From Prinia subflava (Eukaryota > Chordata > Aves > Passeriformes > Cisticolidae): a stretch of 64,000 bases of DNA. Of this stretch, positions 9,309 through 20,889 are shown piece by piece. The notes under the pieces are model-generated. The model saw only the letters and a list, made by a program, of their open reading frames with translations. It ran no database searches and was not told the origin of the DNA. The number at the start of each line of letters is the position of its first letter. Position 1 is the first letter of the stretch. The translations under genes were made by a program, and so were the position numbers. The stretch covers positions 33,124,083 to 33,188,082 of the forward strand of contig NC_086253.1 of assembly GCF_021018805.1 (NCBI RefSeq), read 5' to 3'.

Positions 9309-12300
9309 CTGAAAAGAGAAACAAAACAATAAATAGCAAAAACTGCAAAAGCACAAGGTGCATCAAGATAGGAAAAATGTAATCCTCCACCCTTCTCAAA
9401 ATCTGTATGGGTAATTGGCTTCACATCTACCTCTTGCCAAAGAAAGTCAGTCTGGCGAGGTTACAGCAATCTGCACCTAACAGGTTACTGCAGGTCACTT
9501 TGCAATGCAAAACCTTTAAGTGGATTTGCTCAATCAGGTTACCAGCTACACACAAACCTCAGACTAATACCTGTCTCTCAGCAGGGGCTTTGGTTATATG
9601 AACTATCACATAATCTGACTGTGTCTAAAACGTTGCAGACTGAAGCCAACTTTCTTTACATAGGAACTGAGTAGTCTCCATTCCAAAGACATGGCTAAAA
9701 AGGGGAGGTGGTAAGATTTTTGGATTTCCAAAGACATATACAACACAGAACACCACCACAGAAAGAACATTATAGGATCAGAAGAGATAAGAGAGAACAA
9801 GTGGATTAGTGGGACCACATGAACTTCAAAAATGATGAAGCATTCCAAACCATACTAACAGGCAATAACCAATATCACTGTAATTGCAAATCCCATGTGT
9901 TCCACCATTCTGACTTTGCTTTTTCACATTTGTGTGTCACCAGTTTTACTGATGTTGCACTCTTAGATACCCCTGGATATCTAAGAGGGAGCAGGAGGTG
10001 TTCAGGGACAACATATGAACTATTTAGCAGTTGCAACAAGATGGGGGAAAAGCTGGGGTTGTAAGAGTCAATTTGCATCTGCCAGAGGGATAACAAAGAG
10101 GGGGGAATGAAGTCATGTGCCTGGTAATTTGACCAACTTCTTTACTAAACAGGCTGGTTTCAAACTTTCTTATCAAAAGTCCATCTCATTTGTCAGTATA
10201 AGTCCATGGTGCAAAGTAACCATCAGACTCCACAATTTCTTATCTTACACTTTGATAGAAGTAGTTTGGTAAATTATGTAAATTATGAAAATCTCCCTGG
10301 CACTGGCAACAGTGAACTAATAGCATATTAATAGGACAACTCAAATATTTTCACATGCCTTTTCAAGCAAAATTAGCAAACCTCAACCAACAACCTTGAT
10401 AAAAACATTACCAGAGAAACAGCTAAAACTAATAAAAGCTTCTAGTCAAATGCTTCACAAACTAGCTTCCTCAAGTTTATAAAGGAAGAAACTGAGTCAC
10501 TTCAATGAGTATGCTGAAATATATAGTTAAAAACCTTTTACTAAGTCATTTCAAGACTTTTTAATTAATAATTCAGAAAAAAATCCACAGTTCTGTAAAC
10601 AAATACATAACAGGTTTGAAGATTTTTTTTCCTAATTCAGGAGAGAAAAAAGTATGCAGAGCCATATAGCAGGACAGGAACTTCAAAAACACTTTTCTAA
10701 AATAGATGAAATATTTCATTGAAAACTCTCACGCACGAAGACTACAGAGTGATAAAAACAGTTATAAAAAGTAATGGTCTTCTGATAAGCAAGCAGAGGA
10801 ATAATCTGTCAAGACACCACAGAATAGAGGGAACAGGATTTTACAATCTGAAGTTTTATTACTTATCTCAGGTCTTCCAATAATACACATTTTAAGAATC
10901 TATTTTTCCACAGCTGTCCCTATGTCCTGCAGCCACCTTTTTCTTACAGCTTAGTTACTCTCTTCTATTGCAAGGTCTGAAACACTGTGGAAAGCTGATC
11001 ACAGCACAGATTTCTCCTTTTCATCTAATCCATAAGAGACCAATAATTACTCAAGTACACTTGAAACACACTGCATTGTAGTATTTTTTAATCAGCATCA
11101 GTGGCAGGTAGTGACTTTTCAGATTTTCTTACAGACACCCTCTCTATCCTTTGCAAGGGTGCGAAGTAGCTATTTCTTCAGCATCTTTCGCCCAAGAAGA
11201 CAAGTCATGGTATGGAGTGGTGGCTCCTACAGAAGTCTATTCAACAGAACTCTACAAAGCAAGAGCACAAGAGCAGAACTTGCATCCCAGTCCCTTAAGG
11301 ATATATTGTCTTTCAGATAAAAACTATTTCTAATTACTGTTAATTTATAACTATTCGTAAACAGCTCCACTCCAAAACGAGCTCAGTTTCCAGCACACTA
11401 CATAATACTTTCTTTTTGATTCCTTTTAACCAGTCATAAATTCAATGTCACATTCAATGAGAATGAACCACAAAATCTATTGGCAATATCAAGCCAGAGA
11501 CAAAAGATCATCAATCATCAGCAAAAATCAACCATGCAATTATGAAATATTTCATTTGTGGTTAACTCTGCCAGTTACATACTTTCAACACCTTAAAAGG
11601 ATTACACTGCTTTAAATCCTATTTTCCTGCACCTGTGTTTTACAACTCTCTTACTTTACATGTCTTCTGTAGTTTCCTTGTCACTTCTGAACCTTGTTGC
11701 CCTTCCTGCATCGCAGCAGTGCTGTTCTCTATAAAATTCAGGGTTCTTTAGAGACCAGGATGTATGTCCAAGTGAGCAGTCAGCCAGCTTTTACACAAAT
11801 AAAATTTTAAAAGGACACCAGCCACACACAGTAACAGCAGCCAGTTTAAGACTGGGTAAGACACTGCCTTGTGTCATCCTGGCCATGGTGTGCAGCTGCT
11901 GCTTTAGTTTCAAGCCCATTGATGCAGCTGGTGCCTTTTCAGCATTCTAAAGAAAAACAGAAAACGTAACAATTTTATAGAGAGCAGCTTGCTCCCTTCA
12001 GAGGAGAAATCTGCTCATGCATCTATTCTCATTATTTTTATACTACATGTTCTCTAAAACATTGAAAACAACAGTCAGAAGACAAGGAAGGAATAAAAAG
12101 AAGCAGAACGCATTCAAGACAGAACCTTACTACCACTAACTCATCCACTGCAAACATAAAACAAATTTCTTCTTATTAAATCAAATGCAGTGACCACAAT
12201 GAGTCGGGTGCAAAACTGTAGAAATTTCTACTGGGTTTTCTAAATTAGTTCAGAAGATCCAAGTCCCAAGCTATTACAACATGGTTAAATGCCATTTCCA

Positions 12301-12677
12301 TGTGAAATTGAAGTTGAGCCTTTGTTCAGGTACTCTTTTTAAATAGCGTAAACTGGAGGAGTTGGGAGCAGAGAGTCAGAAGCTTGTGTGGAGGTTTAGT
12401 GAGGACACCCTTCTAGACCCTTCCTTCATTCCTACTCCTACACAAATCCTATAGTAAGTCCTATCCCTTTTTCCATATTCATTCATTCAGAGGTTCAGTG
12501 GCACCACCAGGGTCTGCAGGTCAGACTGGCTTCAAATCTTTAGTTTGCAGAGCTTCACACTGGACAGTTTATATATTGCTAAGATTCATTATCCAACTTC
12601 ATTTAAAACAACAAAAAATCTGAAGAACAAGGATTAAATGCCTACTTTTCTCAAAGCAATATTAAAAAACAGAGCAA

Positions 12678-12761
12678 ATGCAAATGCAGTTATATTCTAT
12701 GCAAATGCATAGAATGCATACTTTTATTTGTTATGCAAATACATAAATATTCTATGCAAAT
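12678..12761. promoter_or_regulatory. Cluster of four POU octamer motifs
   Basis: The octamer ATGCAAAT occurs four times without mismatch: 12678-12685, 12699-12706, 12733-12740 and 12754-12761. The second lies inside a 9-bp perfect inverted repeat, ATTCTATGC and GCATAGAAT, separated by AAAT (12694-12715). The octamer is the binding site of POU factors such as OCT1 and OCT4. Whether the cluster is an enhancer or a small AT-rich expansion cannot be decided from sequence. It lies in SNX25 intron 2. Confidence 0.4.
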
Positions 12762-15700
12762 TCCAAGTTTCAACAAGAAGTAACTGTCCTTTCCTGAAAA
12801 CCCTGGAGAAGCCACAACCACTACAATTATTTATTGTCAAATCCAAAACTCTCCTTTGAATGTATGAACAAATGAAGAAAAGGTATAGCTACAACACTGC
12901 CTTGAGTTACTCTAGGGCAAGTAGCATTGCAACCTGTAAAAGAAAAATATAAGGGTAATGTGAATTGTGTTAGGATCCTGCAGGAGGAAAGCACCATCAA
13001 AAAGCCAAGAATCATTACCAGAATTCTGTGCTACTACAACACCAGAATCTAACCTGCATGATGGGGTTATAACAAGCTATACTTTTAAAAAATATTTTCA
13101 ATCAAAAATTAACAGAAAAAGATGACAGACTATACCACAGCTAAGTACCTGTCAAAGTACTGTTCTAGAAAAGTAAATGCTAAATGCTTACTAAATGCTT
13201 ATTTACTTCTTTCAGCCACTACCCTTTCCTCCTGCCAAAAACCAATTCAGACCAAAAAAACGCAAACAACAAAAAACAATGACAACAAAAATGTGAAAGA
13301 AAATTTAAAACCCCTACATTAAAGGTGGGTATACAATTACAAATAAAATTACAAACAAATACCCTGAATATTCAGTTTTATAATTTCCAAGACATTAACA
13401 TCTAAATTGAAGTGTATTAAGGCCATTTATTTATTCATTTATTGTATTTCAGATTTCATTATGTTTTAGATATACAAGTTAAGAGGATGAGGTTTTATGC
13501 TTAATATTAGCTTTACTGAAGTTTCTCATGGCCACTAAGTCTTTACTGAGACCATGGTGTAAAAAGGCTGACAAAATGATGTCTAAATGCCAACATTTCA
13601 GTGACTGTGAACTAGCAACAGTGGTTTAAAGATTTCAGTGCTCTTCTAAAGTTTGTGTTTGGAATACCTCTAGCATTTCTTGGTTTACTTCCATATTCAA
13701 ATTCTATGAAACTGCCAGGTTTGGCAAGCTAGACCCTACTATTGTGCATATCTGGATCAGTCCTGTGCAAAAGGAATCCCTGACAGTCTCCCAATTCCAA
13801 TCTTTGGTTCATTTTTATTAAAATTCTCCTGGCATTTGTGTCTTTACTGATTTTTATAATGCAGAAAAAACCCATGAAAATATATAAGCAATAGAAAAAA
13901 TGTGTTAACATATCTAGGAAATGTAGTTAAATAAAAAAAAAATCAGATGACTTTATGCCCAAATAATTTTCCACATGCACCCTTTGCCAAGAGTTCTTGG
14001 CTTCAAGTGTTTGAATCCCAATAGCAGAGAGAACATAAATTCAAACTGGTTTGCTGATATTGTGGACCAAAAAAATTTTTTTTGAAATAATAACAAAAAA
14101 AAAAAAAAACCAAAACAAAAACCTTTTCAAATAGAGAGCAGCAGGAGTTACTACCAATTTTTTTTCTAAATGTCAACATGCACATTTTAAATTGGGAAAT
14201 GAGACAGTTTTTCCCAATCTTTCTGTAAAGGGAAGTACAACCTTACATCCCCAGCAGAGGTCCTAAGGGATCAACACAGACAGGCAAGATCTAAAGAAAG
14301 AATCTAATTAAACACCCAAAATATTTCCAAAAAGATCACCTCAAGGCAGGGTTGAAGGAAGATAACCCACTCCAAAAGAAGAGATGGCTCTCTGGTAGGA
14401 AATATTGTAAGGTTTAAGAAACAGGTGAATTTTCACTGCAAAACAATTTCACCAGCAGAGCTCTGCCAGAATTTATGCTACGGCCTGTACTGTTTGACTG
14501 TTTTACTTACTCATAAATTATGCAGTAAAGCAGCTAAGCAATATGAAGACCATTCTTCTTGGCACTACTAAAACTGTAGAGACAAAGACTGTGAAAAACA
14601 ACAAAAAGACCACAGGATTTGGAGCAATAAAAATGGAAAATGAAATTCAGTTCCTGGGAGGCCAGCTACCCTCCCACAGATCAATCTCCTGCCAGGTGCA
14701 GCCTCAGCCCAAGCAGTACACACTGTGCAAAGCGGCACCAGTGTGACTGGACACAGCCTCCTTCAGGAGCATCTTACCACACCACTGTGTGGATGGAATT
14801 CTGACAAGCAACAGGTAGCACTAAAGGGTATTTGTAGAAGTGGCTTGCCTTCTCCTTTTGTGTAAGATAAATGAAAGTCAAAAAAAAAATCAATTCAACC
14901 TCTCAAGAGAAAGCATGAAAAGTACTGAAAAAACATATTTCCGTGTTAGTTACTCAAGTACTACCAGCTGAAAAGGAGACTTGGGGTTGACAACTAAAGG
15001 CCTTTTCTTTCTGCCATATTCAACAAGGAAAATCTCTTCATAACCTTACACTTGTTCTGATTTTGAACACTTAGATTTCATAAAACACAACACACTGTGG
15101 CAGGGCTAATTCACAGCTTTCCCTGACCTTGTATCTACAGCTAAGGCAAGTATCCTATAATTAATAATGAAGCAGCACTCTGAAGCACCAACCTGTTACA
15201 CTACTCTGCTCTTAATGGAAAATAACAAAGACCTTTAGAGCTGAGCTGTAAACCAACATACACAGAGGTTCCTTCTTGGTAGTGTTTAGTGAAAGGCACA
15301 CTATCAAAGAATGATTCCCAACAATTTTATCACACAGGCTGCAAGAAGACAAGAAGCTATATAAGACTCAGGCAACTATTATCACCCAGTGACCGTCACA
15401 GGAAAACTATCTAAACATCTGATAGTTATTGAAATAAGACCGATGGTTGAAACACAAACACAGCTGATTCCTTTAAACCAAGGATATGAGCACTATCTAT
15501 CTTTCCAACTACATTAACAGACTATGATGGGAACATCAGGAAAAATGTAGTAAAGCAAGCAGCAGCTTGAAGTGACACAACCTCAGGTGAACCCACTGTG
15601 TGAGAGACAAGTCCACACTGACTGGCTGTAACACCAAGCAAAAGCATGGCACTTATATTACTAGCACTTCTGGAGGGTGCAAGGTAGTTAGCAGCTAACA

Positions 15701-15876
15701 GTAAACCCCAGGTAAACTTAATGACACAATGATGAAAAATAGCTGAAGAACTCAGAATTAACCAAAGGGCTGGCTCTTCATACCAAGCAACAGCATTTCT
15801 GAAATCAGATGATATTATCCATGCATCTCCAAGGTAATGCAAAGATAAGTAAAATCTGAAAAAAGAAAACCAACCA

Positions 15877-16012
15877 GCTAACAAAAAAAAACCCAAAAAA
15901 ACCAAACCAAACAAAAAAACCAAAAACAAACAAACAAACAAAAAAAAATACAACAACCCAACCAATCCACACCACAACACAAACCACCCAAAAAAAAAAA
16001 AAAAACACCCCA
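15877..16012. repeat. A/C-rich low-complexity tract
   Basis: This is a stretch of A runs with interspersed C (CAAAC, CCAAAAA, ACAAACAAACAAACA) followed by an A-run of about 16 bases. On the (-) strand it translates as Phe/Val/Trp/Leu-rich nonsense, which explains the long chance frames there. Confidence 0.85.
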
Positions 16013-16280
16013 CATCCCAAAACCTCAAGAGGCACTAGGAGTCCAAACTGATCCCCAAGATTAAAACCTCATTACAACTGAATGTCTCCTAGCTAAATGA
16101 CTAAGGCTCTCTAAAGCATTTTGTTGAGTAGCACATTACATCTAGACAGCAAAAATTTCTAAAAAATGCCTGGATTTTACAACTACTTGAAGCTTAATCA
16201 GTGCAAGACTGGAAACACAAATACAGTATTTTTTATATCACTAGTAATAAAGTTTTATTTAATCACAAACTTATGGGGGG

Positions 16281-16325
16281 AAACAAACAAACAAACAAAA
16301 CAAAAAACCAAACCAAACAAAACAC
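16281..16325. repeat. (CAAA)n simple repeat
   Basis: Tetranucleotide CAAA units (about four perfect copies) run into degenerate CAAAC and CCAAA units. This is an ordinary microsatellite in SNX25 intron 2. Confidence 0.85.
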
Positions 16326-17334
16326 CATTCACATCAAGACTACTACAAACTTCAGAACTATCACAGGCAGGAAGTCCTTTCTGTTTTCACAAAGAGTTAT
16401 CATTTTGTGCTAATAAAAAATAAACTACTGCTTTCGGGATTGTATTCAGTATTTCAAATGGATTGCAGTCAGTATCTCAAGATGACTCAGTCACTTTTCA
16501 AACCCAAAATGCTTTGTATGGTAGTGCAAAAAGTACAGTCTCGTCTTTGTCAAACTGCAAAACAGAGAATTTGGCTTCATCACTTAGGCCTAGAAGAAAT
16601 AAATCAAAATCTGATGCGTTTGCTCTCCAAAATTCAGTGTGAGAATGAAGGGTAAAAAATACTCTGAAAAAATAGCAGAAAGGCATGAGCTGTCACAGCA
16701 TAAGGTATTTAACTCTGAAAAATGAATCATTTAAGTATTAGTAACTTTCTTTCAGCCTGAGTAGAGATGGCCTCATGCACCCCACTCAGTGATGACATAG
16801 GTAGGCAGTGTTCTAATTTTATAATTCTGCTACATATCCTGCTAATAGCTATTCATAAAAATAACTTTAAAAACATAGCATATACCAAGTTGTCATAAGA
16901 CAACCAATCCATTTAAAGCAATGATAACTTCCAAAGATACTCTCCACTTATGAAAAAGCTAGGAAAAAGTGCTGCAAAGAAATCTTAAAGGAAAAAATAC
17001 TCAAAATTAGGTAAAATATTTACAAAAGGCTGATATATTGTATCAGCCAGAAATACAAATGTTGATTTTAGATTCTGTTTTAATGGCAAGAATTGCACTA
17101 AATGGGAAGACTGTGCATCTCTGTAAAAAATCAGCCACTACAATGACAAGATATCAGCTGAACAGCAAAAACAACATCATATTACTTACTACAGTGGATT
17201 TCTTGAGAAGACTAAGACCTTGCCATTGTATTTTATATCATGGAAGAAACCAGGGTCATATTCTAAAGTCTTGGAATATCATATATTTATGGTTTGCTAA
17301 AAGGTACTCAGACTTTAATGCACCTAAGACTCAC

Positions 17335-17419
17335 CTTCTTTCAGTGCTTTATCCATATTGTGAGAAATAACTACTCTCCTTGACTGGATTGAATCATGAG
17401 AGCTTCCAGGCCAATTACT
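17335..17419 (-). CDS. SNX25: SNX25 exon 2, linker into the PXA domain
   Basis: This is an internal exon of 85 nt. The acceptor is TTTGAATTTCAG and the donor AAGAAG|GTGAGT. It enters in phase 0 and leaves in phase 1, and its final G joins TG from exon 3 to make Val. The 28 whole codons begin SNWPGSSHDSIQSRRVVISH and end NMDKALKE, so the joined product reads MDKALKEVFDYSYRDYILSW across the junction. That agrees with SNX25 as I remember it, and both junction phases fit, which makes the call strong although the exon is short. The Met in NMDKALKE corresponds to the start of an older human SNX25 model of about 840 residues. A transcript starting downstream of exon 1 could use it and would lack the membrane segments. 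Confidence 0.93.
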
Positions 17420-19123
17420 CTGAAATTCAAACAGAACATACATCATAAGAGAAGAAATAAACCAAAAGCCACAGAATGAATAAAACTGGAATTCAAGGTA
17501 ATAGCACTGTATCATTTGGTCTTTATACAAATATTGTCACCTCCTATGCTTAAAACAGAGAAGTGTCAATAGTCTATGTTATCATACATTGTTCATTAAG
17601 CACATATTAGGACTTGTGTATCGTACATTGTGCAACTTGCAAAATTATCTTAAGTGAAGTTTTTTTGCTAGAAAGGAGCTGTATTCATTTGTAAGACAGT
17701 GCACTGAGAATAGGACATGCATGTAACAAAACAACTGGAACTCTTTTATTCAGTATTTTCACAGCAAATGCAGTATTTTTATAGCCTAGTGTGACAATGG
17801 AATTAATTTAGCCTAGTAAACTATTTTTAAAACAAAGAGAAGCCTTTAGATCTCCTACAGTAATTTTGGTTCACATTCTTTTCAGCTTCTTTCCTCAAAG
17901 ATACTTCTGGCCCTCTGCAGTTTAAGCTGCTGTCTTATACAAATATTTGTCTTTATTGAAATATTCACTCCCACAGTGTCCAAACAGGTGGGCGGATAGA
18001 GAAACATTTTTCAGGGTATAGACAAAGAACAGTGACTCATGATGTATTTATACAGAAAGGAGTATAATTCAAAACAGAAATAGAAACTGCTCCCACTGTC
18101 AATCAGCTTGGAGCTCACTCTCCTTCACAAGGAGAAAGCACTTCAGAAGCATCCCCAACCCTCCAACATTCACCACACAGAGAATAGGAAAGCAGTACAA
18201 ACGTAAAGTAAAAACACTGTTTAATCTTCTTAAAAGTAATATGGCATTATTTCAGCCAATTTGCAGGCTAATACTCTGTATTTTGGTTAAATGTTTTTCG
18301 CCTACTTCAGATACATGCATGTAGAGTCTAACAAAGTTCATCTAACAGGACCTAGATAAAGGTGTCTATGCACTACTTTTAATAGCAAAATAAAGCTTTT
18401 CAGGCTTGCCCACACCTAATAGAGCAAAGTGAGAGGTACTTTCCATGCCTTGAGTGGCCTCCACCCAGAGCTGATTTGTTCAACCTTTTGGATGAATGAA
18501 GCAACACTCCCTAGACTTCTTCTAGTCACTATTCTGAGGCCATACTTTCAGCTGATTTCTTCCCTTCTTCACAACACTACCAATGGCAGGAGAGGGAAGA
18601 CTTCAGCACATTTGCCTTCATCTGCAATCCCCCCTCTGTCAAGACTAGAGTTAATGAAGTGTAAGAACACAGTATTTAGTGAACCACCATAGATTGCCAA
18701 GTCCCTTTTTGATCTGAACACTGGTAAAGGCTTCAGCCCTACCCAGCTAAAGAGCAGGAGAAAGTATATTTTCTCTTTGTAAGGCTCCAATACATCACCT
18801 CTGGCTGCTAATGTTATCACACTTCCTCAACACAAAGCTGTGTTAATGCCAGTCACACAACTACTTCAGGATTTTTCCACTTTATTTGCAGCAGGGAACT
18901 GCATGATTTAAAAAATTAAGAGACGACTCACAGAGACATTAAACACCCCAAGTACCTTAGGGGAAGGGATTCAGAAAACCCAATTAAACTCACTCAAGAC
19001 TGTGGAGAAAGAGCTCCTAAACAAGAGGCCACAATCCTGACTCAAGCTCCATGCCCAACACACTCCATCTTCTGTAACACCATGGGTATCCTACCAGGCT
19101 AATCCTTCTGCTGAACTGAGTCC
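17420..19123. other. SNX25 intron 1, left part, no feature seen
   Basis: This is AT-rich intronic sequence immediately upstream of exon 2, up to the solo LTR at 19129. I see no exon, RNA gene or recognisable repeat. Confidence 0.6.
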
Positions 19124-19920
19124 TACCATGTTGGGGGTTAGATTTGGGTTTTTTTCCTTCTCACAGAATTTTTTCCCATAAGTTTCCAAGAAGCCTTAAT
19201 GACTACTTAGTCAGAACAAAAAGGGGTACTTGAGGGATATGGCAGCACGAGGCTACACCTATTGTTTCTGAGTCCCTGGGAGTGTCCCTCAGAGGGGAGA
19301 GATGATGAGCTTTGGGAAAGGCAAAAAGACAGATCTGGGGAAGGGGGAGGCACTCTTGCTCTCAGCTCCGAGGAGGACGGTCAGGCTGCTCTCTGCCTCT
19401 GCCTCGTCCTGGGAAATCTACAATCATCTGCTGTGTACCCGGGAATCCTGAACTCATTTTCTCCAGCCTCCCCCCACCGCCGCTGCTTCTTTGGAGCTTT
19501 GAGGTTCCCCTGCTACTCTGTAGCCCTGCACTGCCCAGCCCTGCCGGGACACCCCTGCCGCTCCAGCTGCCAGCGCAGAGCTCCTCATCTCATCCACGGG
19601 TCTGGGACTTTCCTTCCTTCCAGCTCGGCCTCTCGGAGCCCTGCAGGGGCACCGAGATCAAACTGCTCTGGGCTTTTGTAAAAGAAAGCTCTCAAGGTTC
19701 TTGGCTCTGTTTATTATTGATGCTGTAGTTGTTGTTTGTTTGTCGTTTTGTCATATATACTAGTAAAGAACTGTTATTCCTACCCCCATACCTCTGTCTG
19801 AAAGCTCCTTTAAATTTTTTTTAATCGGAATAATTTGGAGGGAGGGGATTTGAATTCTCCATCTCTAGGGAGGTCCTGCCCCTTCCTAGCAGATATCTGT
19901 CTTTCAAACCTAACATACCT
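19124..19920 (+). mobile_element. ERVL-type solo LTR with target duplication
   Basis: The LTR proper is 19129-19915 (787 bp). It starts TGTTGGGGGTTAG and ends CAAACCTAACA, giving short inverted termini TGTT and AACA. The flanking bases are TACCA (19124-19128) and TACCT (19916-19920), a 5-bp target duplication with one mismatch, as expected for ERVL-like elements. The body has a GC-rich middle, then AGTAAAGAACTGTTATTCC, AGCTCCTTTAAA and GGAGGGAGGGGATTTG, which I recognise from passerine LTRs. There is no internal region. Two overlapping frames of about 139 codons are chance products of the GC-rich part. It lies antisense to SNX25 in intron 1. Confidence 0.85.
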
Positions 19921-20344
19921 GCATGGCCGTCACTGACCTCGAGATAACGTAGGCATCAACACTTGCATCACACACATTGCAGGAGGCTTTTTTAATGGCC
20001 TAAAGCATCAGTAAGTGCTGCAATGGGGTGCTCACCAAATTACTTCTTTCAAAACTAGTTTAAACACAAGTTTTAAAAAAAAAGAAAGCAAGCAATCTTC
20101 AGAGGGGATCTATAGTTGCAAAAAGGTAAGTAGCTTGTTCCACATTACCATATTATGATTCAATCTTTGCAATTCCAAAAAGCAGGAACTGATAATTTTA
20201 TGCTTCAAACTTGAACACTCATTTAAGAACAAGGCAGACTACTACTGCCTCAGCAAAATGCTGCCTCTTGAACACCAGACACATTCCATTGAGAGTATCC
20301 TCTACAGCTGGTACATTTGACTTTTAAAAGGCACAATCTATTAA

Positions 20345-20347
<3 letters not shown>
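19921..20347. other. SNX25 intron 1 segment, no feature seen
   Basis: This is AT-rich sequence between the solo LTR and a poly(A) run. Nothing recognisable. Confidence 0.5.

Positions 20348-20376
<29 letters not shown>
20348..20376. repeat. Poly(A) run, 29 bases
   Basis: An uninterrupted run of 29 A. No retrocopy body is recognisable to its left, so it is listed as a homopolymer and not as the tail of a retroposed gene. Confidence 0.9.
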
Positions 20377-20378
<2 letters not shown>

Positions 20379-20487
20379 AACCACCTTGGGTTAAAACAAG
20401 GTTTCAACTTCACTAAAAAACAAATTTTCAAGAACAGATGGGAATCTAACATTTGAGTAAACAGGAATGTTCAAATGAATAGGAGTG

Positions 20488-20549
20488 ATCATAGAATTGT
20501 CCAGGTTGGAAAATACCTCTAAGATCACTGAGTTCAACCATTAACGGTG
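20488..20549 (-). mobile_element. CR1 LINE 3' terminal fragment
   Basis: ATCATAGAATTGTCCAGGTT, GGAAAATACCTCTAAGATCA and TGAGTTCAACCATTAAC form the antisense terminus of a CR1 subfamily. Only about 60 bp remain. A second CR1 copy in the opposite orientation begins about 15 bp downstream. Confidence 0.85.
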
Positions 20550-20564
20550 ATACTGGTTGGGTTA

Positions 20565-20880
20565 GTTCAGGTTTAAGAGAGAAAACTTCAGGGACACCTT
20601 ACTGCTGTCTCCAGCTACTGAATGACAGGACACAGAGAAAAGGGAGCCAGACTTCTTGCAGATGCACAGGACATTAGGAAACACTGCAACACAGGAAATT
20701 CCCATCACAAGGCAAAACTATTTTAATCGTGAGGCTTCTCAAGTATCAGATTAGGGGTGCTGACAGGCTATGGAGTCTCCATCTCTCAATCTTCCTCACT
20801 CTGAGCAAAAGGGTGAACTAGATGCCCTCCAGATATTCCTTCCAACCTCAACTATTACTGATCCTTGATGACCCTTCAGA
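20565..20880 (+). mobile_element. CR1 LINE 3' fragment
   Basis: This is the (+)-strand CR1 3' region. Recognisable segments are GACAGGACACAGAGAAAAGG, GCAACACAGGAAATTCCCAT, CTATGGAGTCTCCATCTCT and GAACTAGATGCCCTCCAGA, followed by TTCCTTCCAACCTCAACTAT. The copy reaches near the CR1 3' end but has diverged. There is no coding capacity. It is antisense to SNX25 in intron 1. Confidence 0.92.
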
Positions 20881-20889
20881 GAGCTGTTA

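Larger units (their letters stand above)
9309..17334 (-). other. SNX25: SNX25 intron 2
   Basis: This is an 8.0-kb intron between exons 3 and 2, bounded by GTGAGT on the exon 2 side and TTTTCAG on the exon 3 side. It is AT-rich, with A in excess on the (+) strand. It contains an octamer-motif cluster (12678-12761), an A/C-rich simple tract (15877-16012), a CAAA run (16281-16325) and short poly(A) runs. Frames up to 168 codons on the (-) strand around 15.5-16.0 kb are produced by the simple tract. I see no gene or recognisable transposon. Confidence 0.85.

Noticed and set aside
15522..16035. A 168-codon (-) frame rich in Phe, Trp and Val
   Set aside because: It is the translation of an A/C-rich simple tract. 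No domain or splice context supports it.
19262..19728. Two overlapping frames of about 139 codons
   Set aside because: They lie wholly inside the solo LTR and are explained by its GC-rich middle.
20348..20376. Poly(A) run as the tail of a processed pseudogene
   Set aside because: I could not recognise any gene body or target duplication to the left of it.
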